Part shown: one piece after another, positions 7,247 through 15,168 of the stretch | How the letters are laid out: the number at the start of each line of letters is the position of its first letter | How positions within the stretch are numbered: the stretch's first letter is position 1 | Assembly (NCBI GenBank): GCA_946549155.1 | Contig: CAMNQN010000018.1 | Coordinates: forward strand, 1 to 23,123 | Direction of reading: 5' to 3' | Source of the DNA: an uncultured Lachnospiraceae bacterium | Lineage (GTDB): Bacteria; Bacillota; Clostridia; Lachnospirales; Lachnospiraceae | DNA length: 23,123 nucleotides | Notes under the pieces: generated by a model | What the model saw: only the letters and a program-made list of their open reading frames with translations | Told to the model about the DNA's origin: nothing | The model's database searches: none | Position numbers and translations under genes: made by a program

Positions 7247-7945
7247 TTACCTGTCCTCAATTGCTCTCATAAAACGCTGTGCAATCTCCAGCGGGCGGGT
7301 GATTGCCCCTCCAACCACAATCGACCATACTCCCGTGGAAAGCGCCTCCACCGCCTGTTCGGGAGAATGAATTTTCCCTTCCCCGATCACAGGAATGTCC
7401 AGATCCCTGGAAAGCCTGCGCATCAGTTCCAGATCCGGCCCGTCCTTTTGCTCCGTATAAGCGGTGTAACCGCTCATGGTGGTGCCCACGATATCCACAC
7501 CGCATTTCCAGGCATTGACTCCTTCCTCATAATTGGAAATGTCCGCCATCAAAATCAGATCGGGATACTTTTCCCTGATCTGCGCAAGAAATTCATTGAT
7601 GGTGGTACCATCCCCCCGCCTGCGCATGGTACAGTCCAAAGCCACCACATCAGCTCCGGCCTCCGCCAATTGGTCCACCTCTTTCATGGTAGGCGTAATA
7701 TAGCTGTCATACCCGGGATACTGGATTTTAATCAGTCCAATCACCGGCAGCCCGGTCTCCTTCCTGATCGCTATCACATCCCGGACGCTGTTCGTGCGGA
7801 TGGCAGGCGTCCCCGCCTGTTTTGCCGCCCGGGCCATCAGATACATAATCGATTTCTCCTCCACATACAGCGGCTCTCCCTTTAACGCCTGGCAGGAAAT
7901 AATCATCTGCCCATGAATGCTCTCCAAAAACTCTTGTTTCGTCAT
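7247..7945 (-). CDS. nanE: N-acetylmannosamine-6-phosphate 2-epimerase
   Basis: TIM-barrel epimerase converting ManNAc-6-P to GlcNAc-6-P. The family landmarks are present: SCQAL near the N-terminus, AIRTNS, the catalytic lysine in GLIKIQYPGYDSYITPT, LDCTMRRR, the glutamate in VIGEGKIHSP, and the phosphate-binding VVGGAITRP. The length of 232-234 residues is normal. Two ATGs lie two codons apart. I prefer 7945 because GAGGT lies seven bases before it, but only about one base before the ATG at 7951. First gene of the nanE-nanK operon, driven by the promoter at 7997-8025 that contains an RpiR-type operator. Confidence 0.92.
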   Translation of the reverse strand: MTKQEFLESIHGQMIISCQALKGEPLYVEEKSIMYLMARAAKQAGTPAIRTNSVRDVIAIRKETGLPVIGLIKIQYPGYDSYITPTMKEVDQLAEAGADVVALDCTMRRRGDGTTINEFLAQIREKYPDLILMADISNYEEGVNAWKCGVDIVGTTMSGYTAYTEQKDGPDLELMRRLSRDLDIPVIGEGKIHSPEQAVEALSTGVWSIVVGGAITRPLEIAQRFMRAIEDR

Positions 7946-7996
7946 CTCCATTACCTCACCAGTGAAAATTGTAGTTTTCAGCTTCCTTGTGGCATC

Positions 7997-8025
7997 ATTA
8001 TACTATATATGAAATTTATTTTCAA
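7997..8025 (-). promoter_or_regulatory. Sigma-70-type promoter of nanE-nanK
   Basis: On the minus strand TTGAAA (8025-8020), a 17-base spacer and TATAAT (8002-7997), about 45-50 bases before nanE. Nearly identical in sequence to the transporter-operon promoter at 5265-5293. Confidence 0.88.
8010..8024. promoter_or_regulatory. Candidate RpiR-family operator, site 2
   Basis: TGAAATTTATTTTCA, a palindrome with one mismatched pair, starts seven bases from the -10 box exactly as site 1 does. Its position over the -35 and spacer predicts repression. Confidence 0.72.
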
Positions 8026-8096
8026 TATTTTTATTGATGTAATTTATTTTCTTTTTTATGCGTACTGTTTCGGTGATTACACGGGAGGTTGTGAAC

Positions 8097-8137
8097 GAGG
8101 CAGGACCATGGGGCCCCGCCTCTTCCTGCGTCCTCTT
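8097..8137. repeat. Copy E of dispersed hairpin repeat (short form)
   Basis: On the minus strand this begins AAGAGGACGCAGGAAG, the head of the repeat family, then GAGGCGGGG and a shorter hairpin in which GAGGC pairs with GCCTC. It lies about 15 bases after the nfo stop codon and upstream of the nanE promoter. It is most like copy D (GAGGCGGG) and lacks the long second half of copy B. Confidence 0.65.
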
Positions 8138-8151
8138 CTATTATACCCCCT

Positions 8152-8979
8152 CTATACCTCCTCCCGCAGCATCCGTATCTCCGCCGCATACCCCTCCAGC
8201 TCATTGGGTGTCTCCAGATAAAAGGGCAGCTGCCTCAGCTTCGGATGATTGATCACCCTCCGGATGGCCTCCAGCCCAAGAGATCCCTCTCCGATCTTCT
8301 CATGCCGGTCCTTGTGGCTGGCGAAGGGATTTTTGGAATCATTTACGTGGATGGCCCGCAGCCGTTCCAGACCGATAATCCGATGGAATTGCTCCAGTAC
8401 ACCCTCCAGATCATTGACAATATCATAGCCCGCATCGTAGACATGACAGGTATCCAGGCATACCCCCAGCTTTTCCTTTAGCTCCACCTGATCGATGATC
8501 TGGGCCAGCTCCTCAAAACGGCTGCCCACCTCGGAGCCCTTTCCGGACATGGTTTCCAGAAGAACCGTGGTCCTTTGTTCCGGCTTTAAAATCCGGTTCA
8601 GGGTATCCGCAATCTCCTGGATACCCTTCTCTATGCCCTGGCCCACATGGCTGCCGGGATGAAAATTATAGCAGTTGCCGGGGACATATTCCATCCGTTC
8701 CAGGTCATCCTTCATTGTCATAAGCGCAAATTCCCGGGTGCTGGGATCTGCGGAGCAGGCATTCAGCGTGTAGGGCGCGTGGGCCAGAATCCGTTCTATT
8801 TTCTGTTCCTCCGCATATTGCAAAAAAAGCTCCACATCCTTCTCATCAATGGCCTTCGCTTTGCTTCCTCTGGGATTCCTTGTAAAAAACTGGAAGGTGT
8901 TGGCGCCAATGGAAACCGCCTCCTTTCCCATATGCAAAAATCCTTTGGAAGAAGATAAATGACATCCGATTGTAATCAT
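8152..8979 (-). CDS. nfo: Endonuclease IV (AP endonuclease)
   Basis: Zinc-dependent apurinic/apyrimidinic endonuclease for base excision repair, 275 residues, full length. All nine expected metal ligands can be placed: H67 (AHAPY), H107 and H111 (HPGSH), E142 (LLET), D176 and H179 (CLDTCH), H211 (HVNDSK), D224 and H226 (KDRHE), and E256 (LETPNE), with some ligands shared among the three sites as in E. coli Nfo. The start has GGAGG six to seven bases upstream. It is last in a minus-strand operon, 19 bases after the YhaN-like ATPase gene, which makes a DNA-repair transcription unit. Confidence 0.96.
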   Translation of the reverse strand: MITIGCHLSSSKGFLHMGKEAVSIGANTFQFFTRNPRGSKAKAIDEKDVELFLQYAEEQKIERILAHAPYTLNACSADPSTREFALMTMKDDLERMEYVPGNCYNFHPGSHVGQGIEKGIQEIADTLNRILKPEQRTTVLLETMSGKGSEVGSRFEELAQIIDQVELKEKLGVCLDTCHVYDAGYDIVNDLEGVLEQFHRIIGLERLRAIHVNDSKNPFASHKDRHEKIGEGSLGLEAIRRVINHPKLRQLPFYLETPNELEGYAAEIRMLREEV

Positions 8980-8998
8980 AATACGCCTCCTGTTTTTT

Positions 8999-10708
8999 TC
9001 ATTTTCCCTGCCTGATCCAGTCCAGAAGCACCTTCTCCCGGGTTTGGCTGCTAAACAGAATCACCTGCCGCCCGCAGCCGTTGAGCCAGCGCAGCGCGGC
9101 CTTCAGCCGTTCGTCGTCATACATGGCAAAAGCCTCGTCCAGAATAATCGGCACCGGCTGCCCGCAGGACAGCAGCTCTCCCGCAGCCATACGCAGCGCA
9201 AAATAGATCTGATTCATCGTGCCATAGCTGACCTGATAAAGGTACAGCAGCCGGGAAGGCGTATTGATGCGGATCTCCAGCTTTTCGTCCATAGCCAGCT
9301 GCGTATACCGTCCCTCCGTCAGTCCCGCCAGGATTTCCGATGCTGTCCGGCTAAATTCTGTCCCGGCTTCCCTGTAAATCTTTGCTGACAGCTCTCTAAT
9401 GCGCAGCATTGCCAGATCTACCGCCTCCATCTCCCGGTCATAAGTAAACAGCCCTTCTCTTTGATCATATAATTCCTCCAGTTCTGTCCTTATCGCTTCC
9501 AGGCGCACCGCCTGCTCCTGCAGTTCCTTCTGGTCCTCCTCCCTCCTCCAGCGCTGTTTTCCTTCCTCCAGCGTTTTCTCCGCGAAGTGAAGCATTTTTT
9601 CTTCCTCGTCCCGAGGCTGTGTCCGAGGCCGGTTTTGCTCTTCCCCGCAGCGTTTTGTCTCCCCCGGTTTCTCCGCCTCTGTACCTCTGGCTCCGGTGCG
9701 TCTTACTCTCCTTCCCAGCTCCCGCACACAATTTTGAACTCCCCCAAAGGCCCGAATCGTATAACGCAGGGTCAAACCAGACAGGAATAAAAAGATACTG
9801 CCGGTCAGAAATAATATCACCCGCATCAAAAGATTTGATGCAAAAATACTGCACATATAGCCCAGTACACCGCACAACAATAGAAGAATATTGACCCAGA
9901 ATAAAAAAGTACCGTAAAATCCTGGAAAGATATCCGCTTGCTCCGGACCCTCCTCATTATCCGGCTGCCCTGATCTATCCCTTCGTGAAACGCCATGATC
10001 CGCCTTTTCCCTTTCAGGCAAAAAAACATTCACTCCCCGGTCCTCTGCCTCCGGCCTGTTCCTCTTCTTCTCCAGCTCCCGGTTCACGTAATCCTGTTCC
10101 ATCTGCTTTCGCGCAATCTTTTCATCCAGCAGCTCCTGCTCCTGCCGCTTTCTGCCCTCCAGCTCCTTTTTCCGCCCCTTTAACCGATCCAGCGCCTGAG
10201 CAATATCCAGATTTCCGTCGCCGGTCTCCTGGAAATTAACCATAAATTTCTGCAATTCCTCCGCCAGAGCGGCATCTGTCTCGCAGCCCGCCTGCGGGAT
10301 AAATACGGTATTTCTGAACGCCGCCTCGCTCATACCGCCGAACAGTCCGGAAAGCTCCCCGTCCTCCATGGCCAGCTCTTCCCCGGTACTCTCACAGATC
10401 AGATGGACTTCCTTTTCATTTTTATTAAAATTCCGCTCAATGCGGTAAACCCTTCCTTCATATTTTACCCGCATGCTGCCCGCAAAATAGGCGGAATTTT
10501 CCCAGGGCTGACGAAGCTGATACTCATCCTTACGCCCCGCCTTTCCCCTGGCCCGCTCAATTCCGAAAAACATGGCCCGGATAAAGGCATGGATGGTGGT
10601 TTTCCCGGTCTCGTTACCCCCGTAAATAATATTTACCCCGGAATGCAGCGCAATCTTGTGTTCCTGAAATTTTCCGAAATGTTTTAAATTCAGTTCGAGG
10701 ATCTCCAT
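8999..10708 (-). CDS. YhaN/SbcC-like ATPase, short, with two membrane helices
   Basis: SMC/Rad50-type ATPase of about 569 residues. It has a Walker A GGNETGKTT (about 30-38), a QAGC-containing Q-loop region near 140, a degenerate signature SYGTMNQIYFALRMA and a Walker B PIILDEAF close to the C-terminus. Between the two ATPase halves, coiled-coil-like Lys/Glu/Arg/Gln-rich stretches surround two adjacent hydrophobic segments (about 268-288 and 295-315). B. subtilis YhaN has a similar plan but is far longer (over 900 residues), so the arms here are very short. I prefer the ATG at 10708, with AAGGA upstream, over a GTG at 10726 that overlaps the phosphoesterase stop. The partner is the SbcD/YhaO-like gene just upstream. 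A role in DNA end processing or repair is inferred. Confidence 0.85.
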   Translation of the reverse strand: MEILELNLKHFGKFQEHKIALHSGVNIIYGGNETGKTTIHAFIRAMFFGIERARGKAGRKDEYQLRQPWENSAYFAGSMRVKYEGRVYRIERNFNKNEKEVHLICESTGEELAMEDGELSGLFGGMSEAAFRNTVFIPQAGCETDAALAEELQKFMVNFQETGDGNLDIAQALDRLKGRKKELEGRKRQEQELLDEKIARKQMEQDYVNRELEKKRNRPEAEDRGVNVFLPEREKADHGVSRRDRSGQPDNEEGPEQADIFPGFYGTFLFWVNILLLLCGVLGYMCSIFASNLLMRVILFLTGSIFLFLSGLTLRYTIRAFGGVQNCVRELGRRVRRTGARGTEAEKPGETKRCGEEQNRPRTQPRDEEEKMLHFAEKTLEEGKQRWRREEDQKELQEQAVRLEAIRTELEELYDQREGLFTYDREMEAVDLAMLRIRELSAKIYREAGTEFSRTASEILAGLTEGRYTQLAMDEKLEIRINTPSRLLYLYQVSYGTMNQIYFALRMAAGELLSCGQPVPIILDEAFAMYDDERLKAALRWLNGCGRQVILFSSQTREKVLLDWIRQGK

Positions 10709-10722
10709 TCCCTTTTCCTTTC

Positions 10723-11778
10723 TCACTCCCGCGTCAGCAGTGCCTCCAGCCCATACTGCAGCGCCTTCTCCTCAATCTGGCTTCTCTCATGTCCTTCGAA
10801 GCTCTCTATGTAGCGGCCGATCATCTGCCCGGCATACTTTCTTTTCAATTCCTCCAGGTGAAAGGCCGGCATGGTCTGATCCTCCACCTCCAGCACCATG
10901 CCAAACTCCATCAGCTTTTCCTTATCAAAATGAATCTGCGGCTCCCGCTTTCCCTGCAAAATCACCCGGTAAATATGCTGCCAGCCCCGCTCCTCAATTT
11001 TTTTCTCCAGCTTATCCCGCAGGGAAAAGGTAGTATCCGCATCCGTCACCTCCAGCGGCAGAAACACATATTCCCGCTTGGCTTTCCGCACGAACCGGAT
11101 CTGAAGCCGCCCCCTGGCATACTCGCCCAGGATATAGCCGTGGGGCCCCGGATCATTGCAGTCAATGGGCTCCAATGCCCCCGCATAGGCTGCCCGGTCC
11201 TTTATCAGCACCTGAGGCTTATGGATATGCCCCAGCGCAATATAATCAAACCCGGATTTCTGCAGCGCCTCCCTGCTGATTGGAATATGCTGAGAATCCC
11301 CTCCGTGTGCCAGCAGGATACGGCAGCATTTTTCCCGCGTCTGCACCGGATGGATTCCCTCGTACAGCGGCTCAGGAATTTCCTGCCGGTAATAGCTTAA
11401 TCCGTATACCTCCGTCTCAATGTCGGAAAAGCGCACACACTCGCACTCCCTAGAAAAAAGGCAGACCACATTTCTGCTCCAGGAAAAATTCAGATAATTG
11501 GAAGCGGGCTGCAGATAATCATGATTTCCCGCAATCAGCACCACCCTGGTGTTCGGCAGCGTGGAAAACAGGTAATTCACTTCCCGCAGCTCCTCCAGGA
11601 GGGGCTGCCGGTGGAACAGATCCCCCGCAATCAGCAGCAGATCCACCTGTTCCCTTCTGGCATCCTCGATACTGCTGCGGAAGGTTTCCCATATTTCCTT
11701 TTTTCTGGTCCCGCTCCATTCGGTCCGTCCATCAGGAGCCGCCCCCAAATGAACATCCGCCATATGTATAAAGCGCAT
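10723..11778 (-). CDS. YhaO/SbcD-like metallophosphoesterase (DNA repair exonuclease family)
   Basis: Calcineurin-like phosphoesterase of 351 residues, predicted to be the nuclease subunit partnering the downstream ATPase, as in SbcCD/Mre11-Rad50. Metal-binding motifs occur in order: ADVHLG (D8, H10), AGDLFHR (D53), AGNHDY (84-89), AHGGDSQH near 175, and GHIHKPQ. The N-terminal part is the nuclease domain and the rest resembles the capping domain of YhaO. The start has AAGGAGGAGG eight or so bases upstream. First gene of the operon with the ATPase and nfo. Confidence 0.92.
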   Translation of the reverse strand: MRFIHMADVHLGAAPDGRTEWSGTRKKEIWETFRSSIEDARREQVDLLLIAGDLFHRQPLLEELREVNYLFSTLPNTRVVLIAGNHDYLQPASNYLNFSWSRNVVCLFSRECECVRFSDIETEVYGLSYYRQEIPEPLYEGIHPVQTREKCCRILLAHGGDSQHIPISREALQKSGFDYIALGHIHKPQVLIKDRAAYAGALEPIDCNDPGPHGYILGEYARGRLQIRFVRKAKREYVFLPLEVTDADTTFSLRDKLEKKIEERGWQHIYRVILQGKREPQIHFDKEKLMEFGMVLEVEDQTMPAFHLEELKRKYAGQMIGRYIESFEGHERSQIEEKALQYGLEALLTRE

Positions 11779-11844
11779 CCGTCCTCCTCCTTATCTCTTA
11801 ACAGGAATGAAAACAACAGTAACAGGTTGTTCACAATATCTTGA

Positions 11845-11856
11845 AGTATACCATAG
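11845..11856 (-). promoter_or_regulatory. Extended -10 promoter candidate for the repair operon
   Basis: On minus, TGGTATACT gives an extended -10 (TGnTATACT) about 67 bases before the phosphoesterase start. No good -35 is seen. The 12 bases mirror those at 11871-11882 with one mismatch, so the divergent promoters form an inverted repeat. Confidence 0.5.
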
Positions 11857-11870
11857 TATTCCTGCAAAAT

Positions 11871-11882
11871 CTATGCTATACT
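11871..11882 (+). promoter_or_regulatory. Extended -10 promoter candidate for mscL
   Basis: TGCTATACT is an extended -10 element (TGnTATACT) about 90 bases before the mscL start. It lacks a clear -35 and is the mirror image of the opposing promoter at 11845-11856. Confidence 0.5.
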
Positions 11883-11973
11883 GAAACTACATTTGGACTG
11901 TACGGCAGGCAAAAGGGGACTGTTCCGGTGCTGCCTTGCAGGTCCACACACAAAAGGGAAGGAGAACAATCAA

Positions 11974-12417
11974 ATGGGAAAAATAGCAAAAGAATTTAAA
12001 GAATTCATCATGCGGGGAAATGTGATCGACATGGCCGTCGGCGTTATCATCGGCGGAGCCTTCAGCAGTATTATAAGCTCCTTGGTCAATGATGTGGTGA
12101 TGCCCCTGATCACACTGATTACAGGGAAAATCAGCTTCACCGATCTGTTTATCCCGCTGGACGGCGGAAGCTATTCCACACTGGCTGACGCCCAGGCCGC
12201 CGGTGCCTCCGTATTCGCCTACGGCAATTTCATTCAGACAGTGGTGGAGTTCCTGATCATCGCCCTGGTCATCTTCCTTGCCATAAAGGGTATCAACAAG
12301 CTCCACAAGCCGGCTCCCAAGCCAGAGGCGGCCGCGACCACCAAGATCTGCCCCTACTGTAAATCTGAGATTCATAAAGATGCGGTAAAGTGTCCTCACT
12401 GCGCCTCCAACCTGTAA
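11974..12417 (+). CDS. mscL: Large-conductance mechanosensitive channel with C-terminal zinc ribbon
   Basis: Membrane channel that opens under hypo-osmotic tension, 147 residues. The N-terminal amphipathic helix and pore helix are clear (KEFKEFIMRGNVIDMAVGV, then IIGGAFSSIISSLVNDVVMPL), followed by the periplasmic loop and the second helix (VEFLIIALVIFLAIKGIN). The cytoplasmic end, instead of the usual helical bundle alone, carries CPYCKSEIHKDAVKCPHC, a four-Cys zinc ribbon. Similar tails occur in other Firmicute MscL proteins. The start at 11974 has GGAAGGAG nine bases upstream; the open frame begins earlier, but that part is not MscL-like. It is monocistronic, ending at a terminator. Confidence 0.95.
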   Translation: MGKIAKEFKEFIMRGNVIDMAVGVIIGGAFSSIISSLVNDVVMPLITLITGKISFTDLFIPLDGGSYSTLADAQAAGASVFAYGNFIQTVVEFLIIALVIFLAIKGINKLHKPAPKPEAAATTKICPYCKSEIHKDAVKCPHCASNL

Positions 12418-12435
12418 TCTTTTTACCTGAAAAAA

Positions 12436-12491
12436 CCGCTGCAAATAACACCCTTGCATCCTGCTGCCCGTGTTGTTTGCGGCGGCTTTTT
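12436..12491. terminator. Bidirectional terminator between mscL and metY
   Basis: A 16-bp stem with G-T wobbles (12436-12451 with 12470-12485) is followed by CTTTTT on plus and by a T-run on minus (AAAAAA just before it on plus). It serves mscL and the convergent metY operon. Confidence 0.88.
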
Positions 12492-12550
12492 GATTCTGTT
12501 ATAAAAGGACTGCAGGCTCGATGCCTGTACTGCTCACGGTCAGAACAACG

Positions 12551-13831
12551 CTACGCCTGCTCCAGCGCCTGGCTTAAATCCGCGATAATATCGTCGATGT
12601 GCTCAATGCCCACGGACAGGCGGATCATTCCCGGGGAAACGCCGGCTGCGGCAAGCTGCTCATCGTTTAGCTGGCGGTGGGTGTGACTGGCAGGGTGCAG
12701 CACGCTGGTACGGGCATCCGCCACGTGAGTCACGATGGTAGCCAGCTTCAGGCTGTCCATAAAGCGGACCGCCGCTTCTCTTTTGCCCTTTAACTCGAAG
12801 GAAATCACGCCGCAGGTCCCGTGGGGAAGGTACTTCTTCGCCAAATCATGGTACTTATCACCGGGCAGCCCCGCGTAATTGACGGAAGCCACCTTTTCAT
12901 GGGCGTTCAGATATTCCGCCACCTTCTGCGCATTATAGCAGTGACGCTCCACCCGCAGAGGCAGACTCTCCAGCCCCAGATTCAGAAGAAAGCTGTTTAA
13001 GGGGGCGGGCACCGCGCCCAGATCCCGCTGAAGCTGCACCGTGGCCTTCGTGATATAGGCTTTTTTTCCAAACCGTTCCGTATATACCACGCCGTGATAA
13101 GATTCATCGGGGGCAGTCAACCCCGGGAATTTATCGGCATGAGCGTTCCAGTCAAAGTTCCCGCTGTCCACAATGGCCCCGCCGATCTGTACCGCGTGGC
13201 CATCCATATATTTGGTCGTGGAGTGCACCACAATATCCGCTCCCCACTCTATGGGCCGGCAGTTTACCGGCGTGGCAAAGGTATTGTCCACAATCAGCGG
13301 TACACCATGGCCGTGGGCCAGCCGGGCAAATTTCTCAATGTCCAGCACCACCAGCGCAGGATTGGAAATGGTCTCCGCAAACACTGCCCTGGTGTTGGGC
13401 TGAAACGCTTTCGCCAGCTCCTCCTCCGGCGCATCCGGGTCCACAAAGGTACTCTGGATACCCAGCTTTTTTAACGTAACCCCCAGAAGATTCAGCGTGC
13501 CGCCGTAGATCGCGGAGGCGCAGATCACATGATCCCCCGCCCCGCAGATATTAAATACCGCATAAAAGACTGCCGCCTGTCCGGAGGAGGTCAGCATTCC
13601 GGCCACACCGCCCTCCAGATCAGCAATTTTTGCCGCCACGGCATCGTTGGTGGGATTCTGCACCCGGCTGTAAAAATATCCGTCCTTCTCCAGGTCAAAC
13701 AGTCGTCCCATCTCATCCGTTGATTCATATTTAAATGTGGTGCTCTGGCAGATGGGCAGCACCCGGGCCTCGCCGTTGCCCGGTGTGTAGCCGGACTGAA
13801 TACATTTCGTTTCAATTCTGTAATCCCTCAT
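12551..13831 (-). CDS. metY: O-acetylhomoserine sulfhydrylase / aminocarboxypropyltransferase
   Basis: PLP-dependent Cys/Met metabolism enzyme of 426 residues, which makes homocysteine from O-acetylhomoserine and sulfide. The PLP lysine is K207 in HSTTKYMDGH. Also visible are YSRVQNPT, the SSGQAA phosphate-binding turn (82-87), AETISNP, and VDNTFATP with the cofactor-binding Asp. The length and the MetY-type insertion around residues 220-270 favour MetY over the shorter MetB/MetC. AAGGAG lies nine bases before the ATG. Last gene of a five-gene minus-strand run, 50 bases after xpt. No SAM riboswitch or T-box fits in that gap. Confidence 0.92.
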   Translation of the reverse strand: MRDYRIETKCIQSGYTPGNGEARVLPICQSTTFKYESTDEMGRLFDLEKDGYFYSRVQNPTNDAVAAKIADLEGGVAGMLTSSGQAAVFYAVFNICGAGDHVICASAIYGGTLNLLGVTLKKLGIQSTFVDPDAPEEELAKAFQPNTRAVFAETISNPALVVLDIEKFARLAHGHGVPLIVDNTFATPVNCRPIEWGADIVVHSTTKYMDGHAVQIGGAIVDSGNFDWNAHADKFPGLTAPDESYHGVVYTERFGKKAYITKATVQLQRDLGAVPAPLNSFLLNLGLESLPLRVERHCYNAQKVAEYLNAHEKVASVNYAGLPGDKYHDLAKKYLPHGTCGVISFELKGKREAAVRFMDSLKLATIVTHVADARTSVLHPASHTHRQLNDEQLAAAGVSPGMIRLSVGIEHIDDIIADLSQALEQA

Positions 13832-13881
13832 TCTCGTTGCTCCTTATTGTCTCAATTCTTTGCCACTATCCTGCATCCGGC

Positions 13882-14466
13882 CTAATCCCGGGAACGGAAG
13901 GTCACCGTACCGTTTTCCGCGTCCATACTCTCCACAATAGCCAGGGATTCCACACGGATTCCCTTCTCCCGGATCAGATCCCCGCCCCGCTGGAAGCCTT
14001 TTTCGATGGCGATCCCCACGCCTTCCACGGTGGCTCCGGCGCTCTGGATCAGATCAATCAGGCCCAGCGCCGCACAGCCGTTGGCCAGAAAGTCATCAAT
14101 AATCAGGACGTGATCCTCCGGACTCAAAAATTTTTTTGCTACAATCACATCATACACCTTTTTGTGGGTGAAGGATTCAATCTTTGTGGTGTACATTTCC
14201 CCGTCCAGGTTGATGCTCTTGGCTTTCTTGGCAAACACCACCGGCACCTGAAAATGCTGCGCCACAATGCAGGCAATGCCGATGCCTGAGGCTTCTATCG
14301 TCAAAATCTTGTTAATGGGCCGGTCCTCAAACAGACGCTTAAATTCCTTTCCCATCTCGTTAAATAATTCCACATCCATCTGATGATTCAGAAAGCTGTC
14401 CACCTTCAGAACATTTCCCGGCTTCACAGTGCCGTCCCTCTGTATTCTCTCTTCCAAAAGCTTCAT
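13882..14466 (-). CDS. xpt: Xanthine phosphoribosyltransferase
   Basis: Purine salvage enzyme converting xanthine and PRPP to XMP, 194 residues from MKLLEERI. The PRPP-binding motif is HVLIIDDFLANG. The stretches VLKVDSFLNHQMD, TIEASGIG and VFAKK match B. subtilis Xpt as I remember it. The ATG at 14466 has AAGGAGG 11 bases upstream and aligns with the family N-terminus. A GTG at 14496, overlapping the upstream stop, would add ten residues of unlikely sequence. In many Firmicutes xpt is preceded by a guanine riboswitch; here it sits inside an operon directly after a HAD phosphatase gene and no riboswitch is possible. Confidence 0.93.
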   Translation of the reverse strand: MKLLEERIQRDGTVKPGNVLKVDSFLNHQMDVELFNEMGKEFKRLFEDRPINKILTIEASGIGIACIVAQHFQVPVVFAKKAKSINLDGEMYTTKIESFTHKKVYDVIVAKKFLSPEDHVLIIDDFLANGCAALGLIDLIQSAGATVEGVGIAIEKGFQRGGDLIREKGIRVESLAIVESMDAENGTVTFRSRD

Positions 14467-14492
14467 CGCAAAAGTATCCTCCTTATTTCCTC

Positions 14493-15149
14493 TCACTCTG
14501 CATCCAACAGCTCCAGCAGCTCCTCCGGCCGGTCAATGATATACTCCGGTCCCAGCTCTTTCAGCTGCTTCCGGCAGCGGAACCCCCAGCTTACCAGCAC
14601 GCAGGCCATCCCCGCGTTAGCGGCGGTGTGATAATCCACCTCGGAATCTCCCACGTAAACCGCCCGTTCCCGGGAACTGCCCAGAACTCTCAGCGCCTCC
14701 AGCACAGAATCCGGCTCCGGCTTCCGCCGGATTCCGGGCCGCTCTCCCACCGCCGTTTCAATCAAATCCCCAAAGTACCGGCGGTTCAATTCCTTCACCG
14801 AAGCGTCCCCTTTGTTGGAGACGATGGCAAGCCTTACGCCCCTTTCTTTCAGCCGCTCAAGCAGCTCCACATTCCCCTGATAGGGCCGGGTTTTGATCTG
14901 CGCGTGACTCTGATAATATTTCCCATACTCCTCCAGCAGCTTCCCGTAATCCGGATTCTGCTCTCCTCCCGGAAGCATGTCCCGCATGAAACGGCCCGCG
15001 CCATTGCCCACGGCACAACGGACCTCCTCCAGGGATTTCTCCGGATATCCGTGCCTGTTCAGGATATAATTCATGGCATCGTGCAGATCCTCCAGCGTGT
15101 TCAGCAGCGTTCCATCCATGTCAAAAACAACCGTGTCATATTTTTTCAT
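14493..15149 (-). CDS. HAD-family phosphatase, phosphoglycolate phosphatase-like
   Basis: Haloacid dehalogenase hydrolase of 218 residues. Motif I is FDMDGTLLNT with nucleophile D10 and acid/base D12, motif II is VSNK, motif III is the Lys in RRKPEP, and motif IV is GDSEVD. The cap between motifs I and II is helical, as in Gph/PGMB-type enzymes. The substrate is not determined; phosphoglycolate or another small phosphoester is possible, and a nucleotide would fit the xpt context. AAGGAG is seven bases upstream. Its stop lies about 27 bases before the xpt ATG. Confidence 0.88.
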   Translation of the reverse strand: MKKYDTVVFDMDGTLLNTLEDLHDAMNYILNRHGYPEKSLEEVRCAVGNGAGRFMRDMLPGGEQNPDYGKLLEEYGKYYQSHAQIKTRPYQGNVELLERLKERGVRLAIVSNKGDASVKELNRRYFGDLIETAVGERPGIRRKPEPDSVLEALRVLGSSRERAVYVGDSEVDYHTAANAGMACVLVSWGFRCRKQLKELGPEYIIDRPEELLELLDAE

Positions 15150-15168
15150 TCCGTCTCTCCTTTGGCCC

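Noticed and set aside
8999..10726. Frameshifted remnant of a longer SbcC gene.
   Set aside because: The frame is intact from Walker A to Walker B with a plausible linker and membrane helices, so a short family member is simpler.
11887..12459. A 190-codon minus-strand frame over mscL.
   Set aside because: It is the reverse complement of a well-supported MscL gene and spans the terminator.
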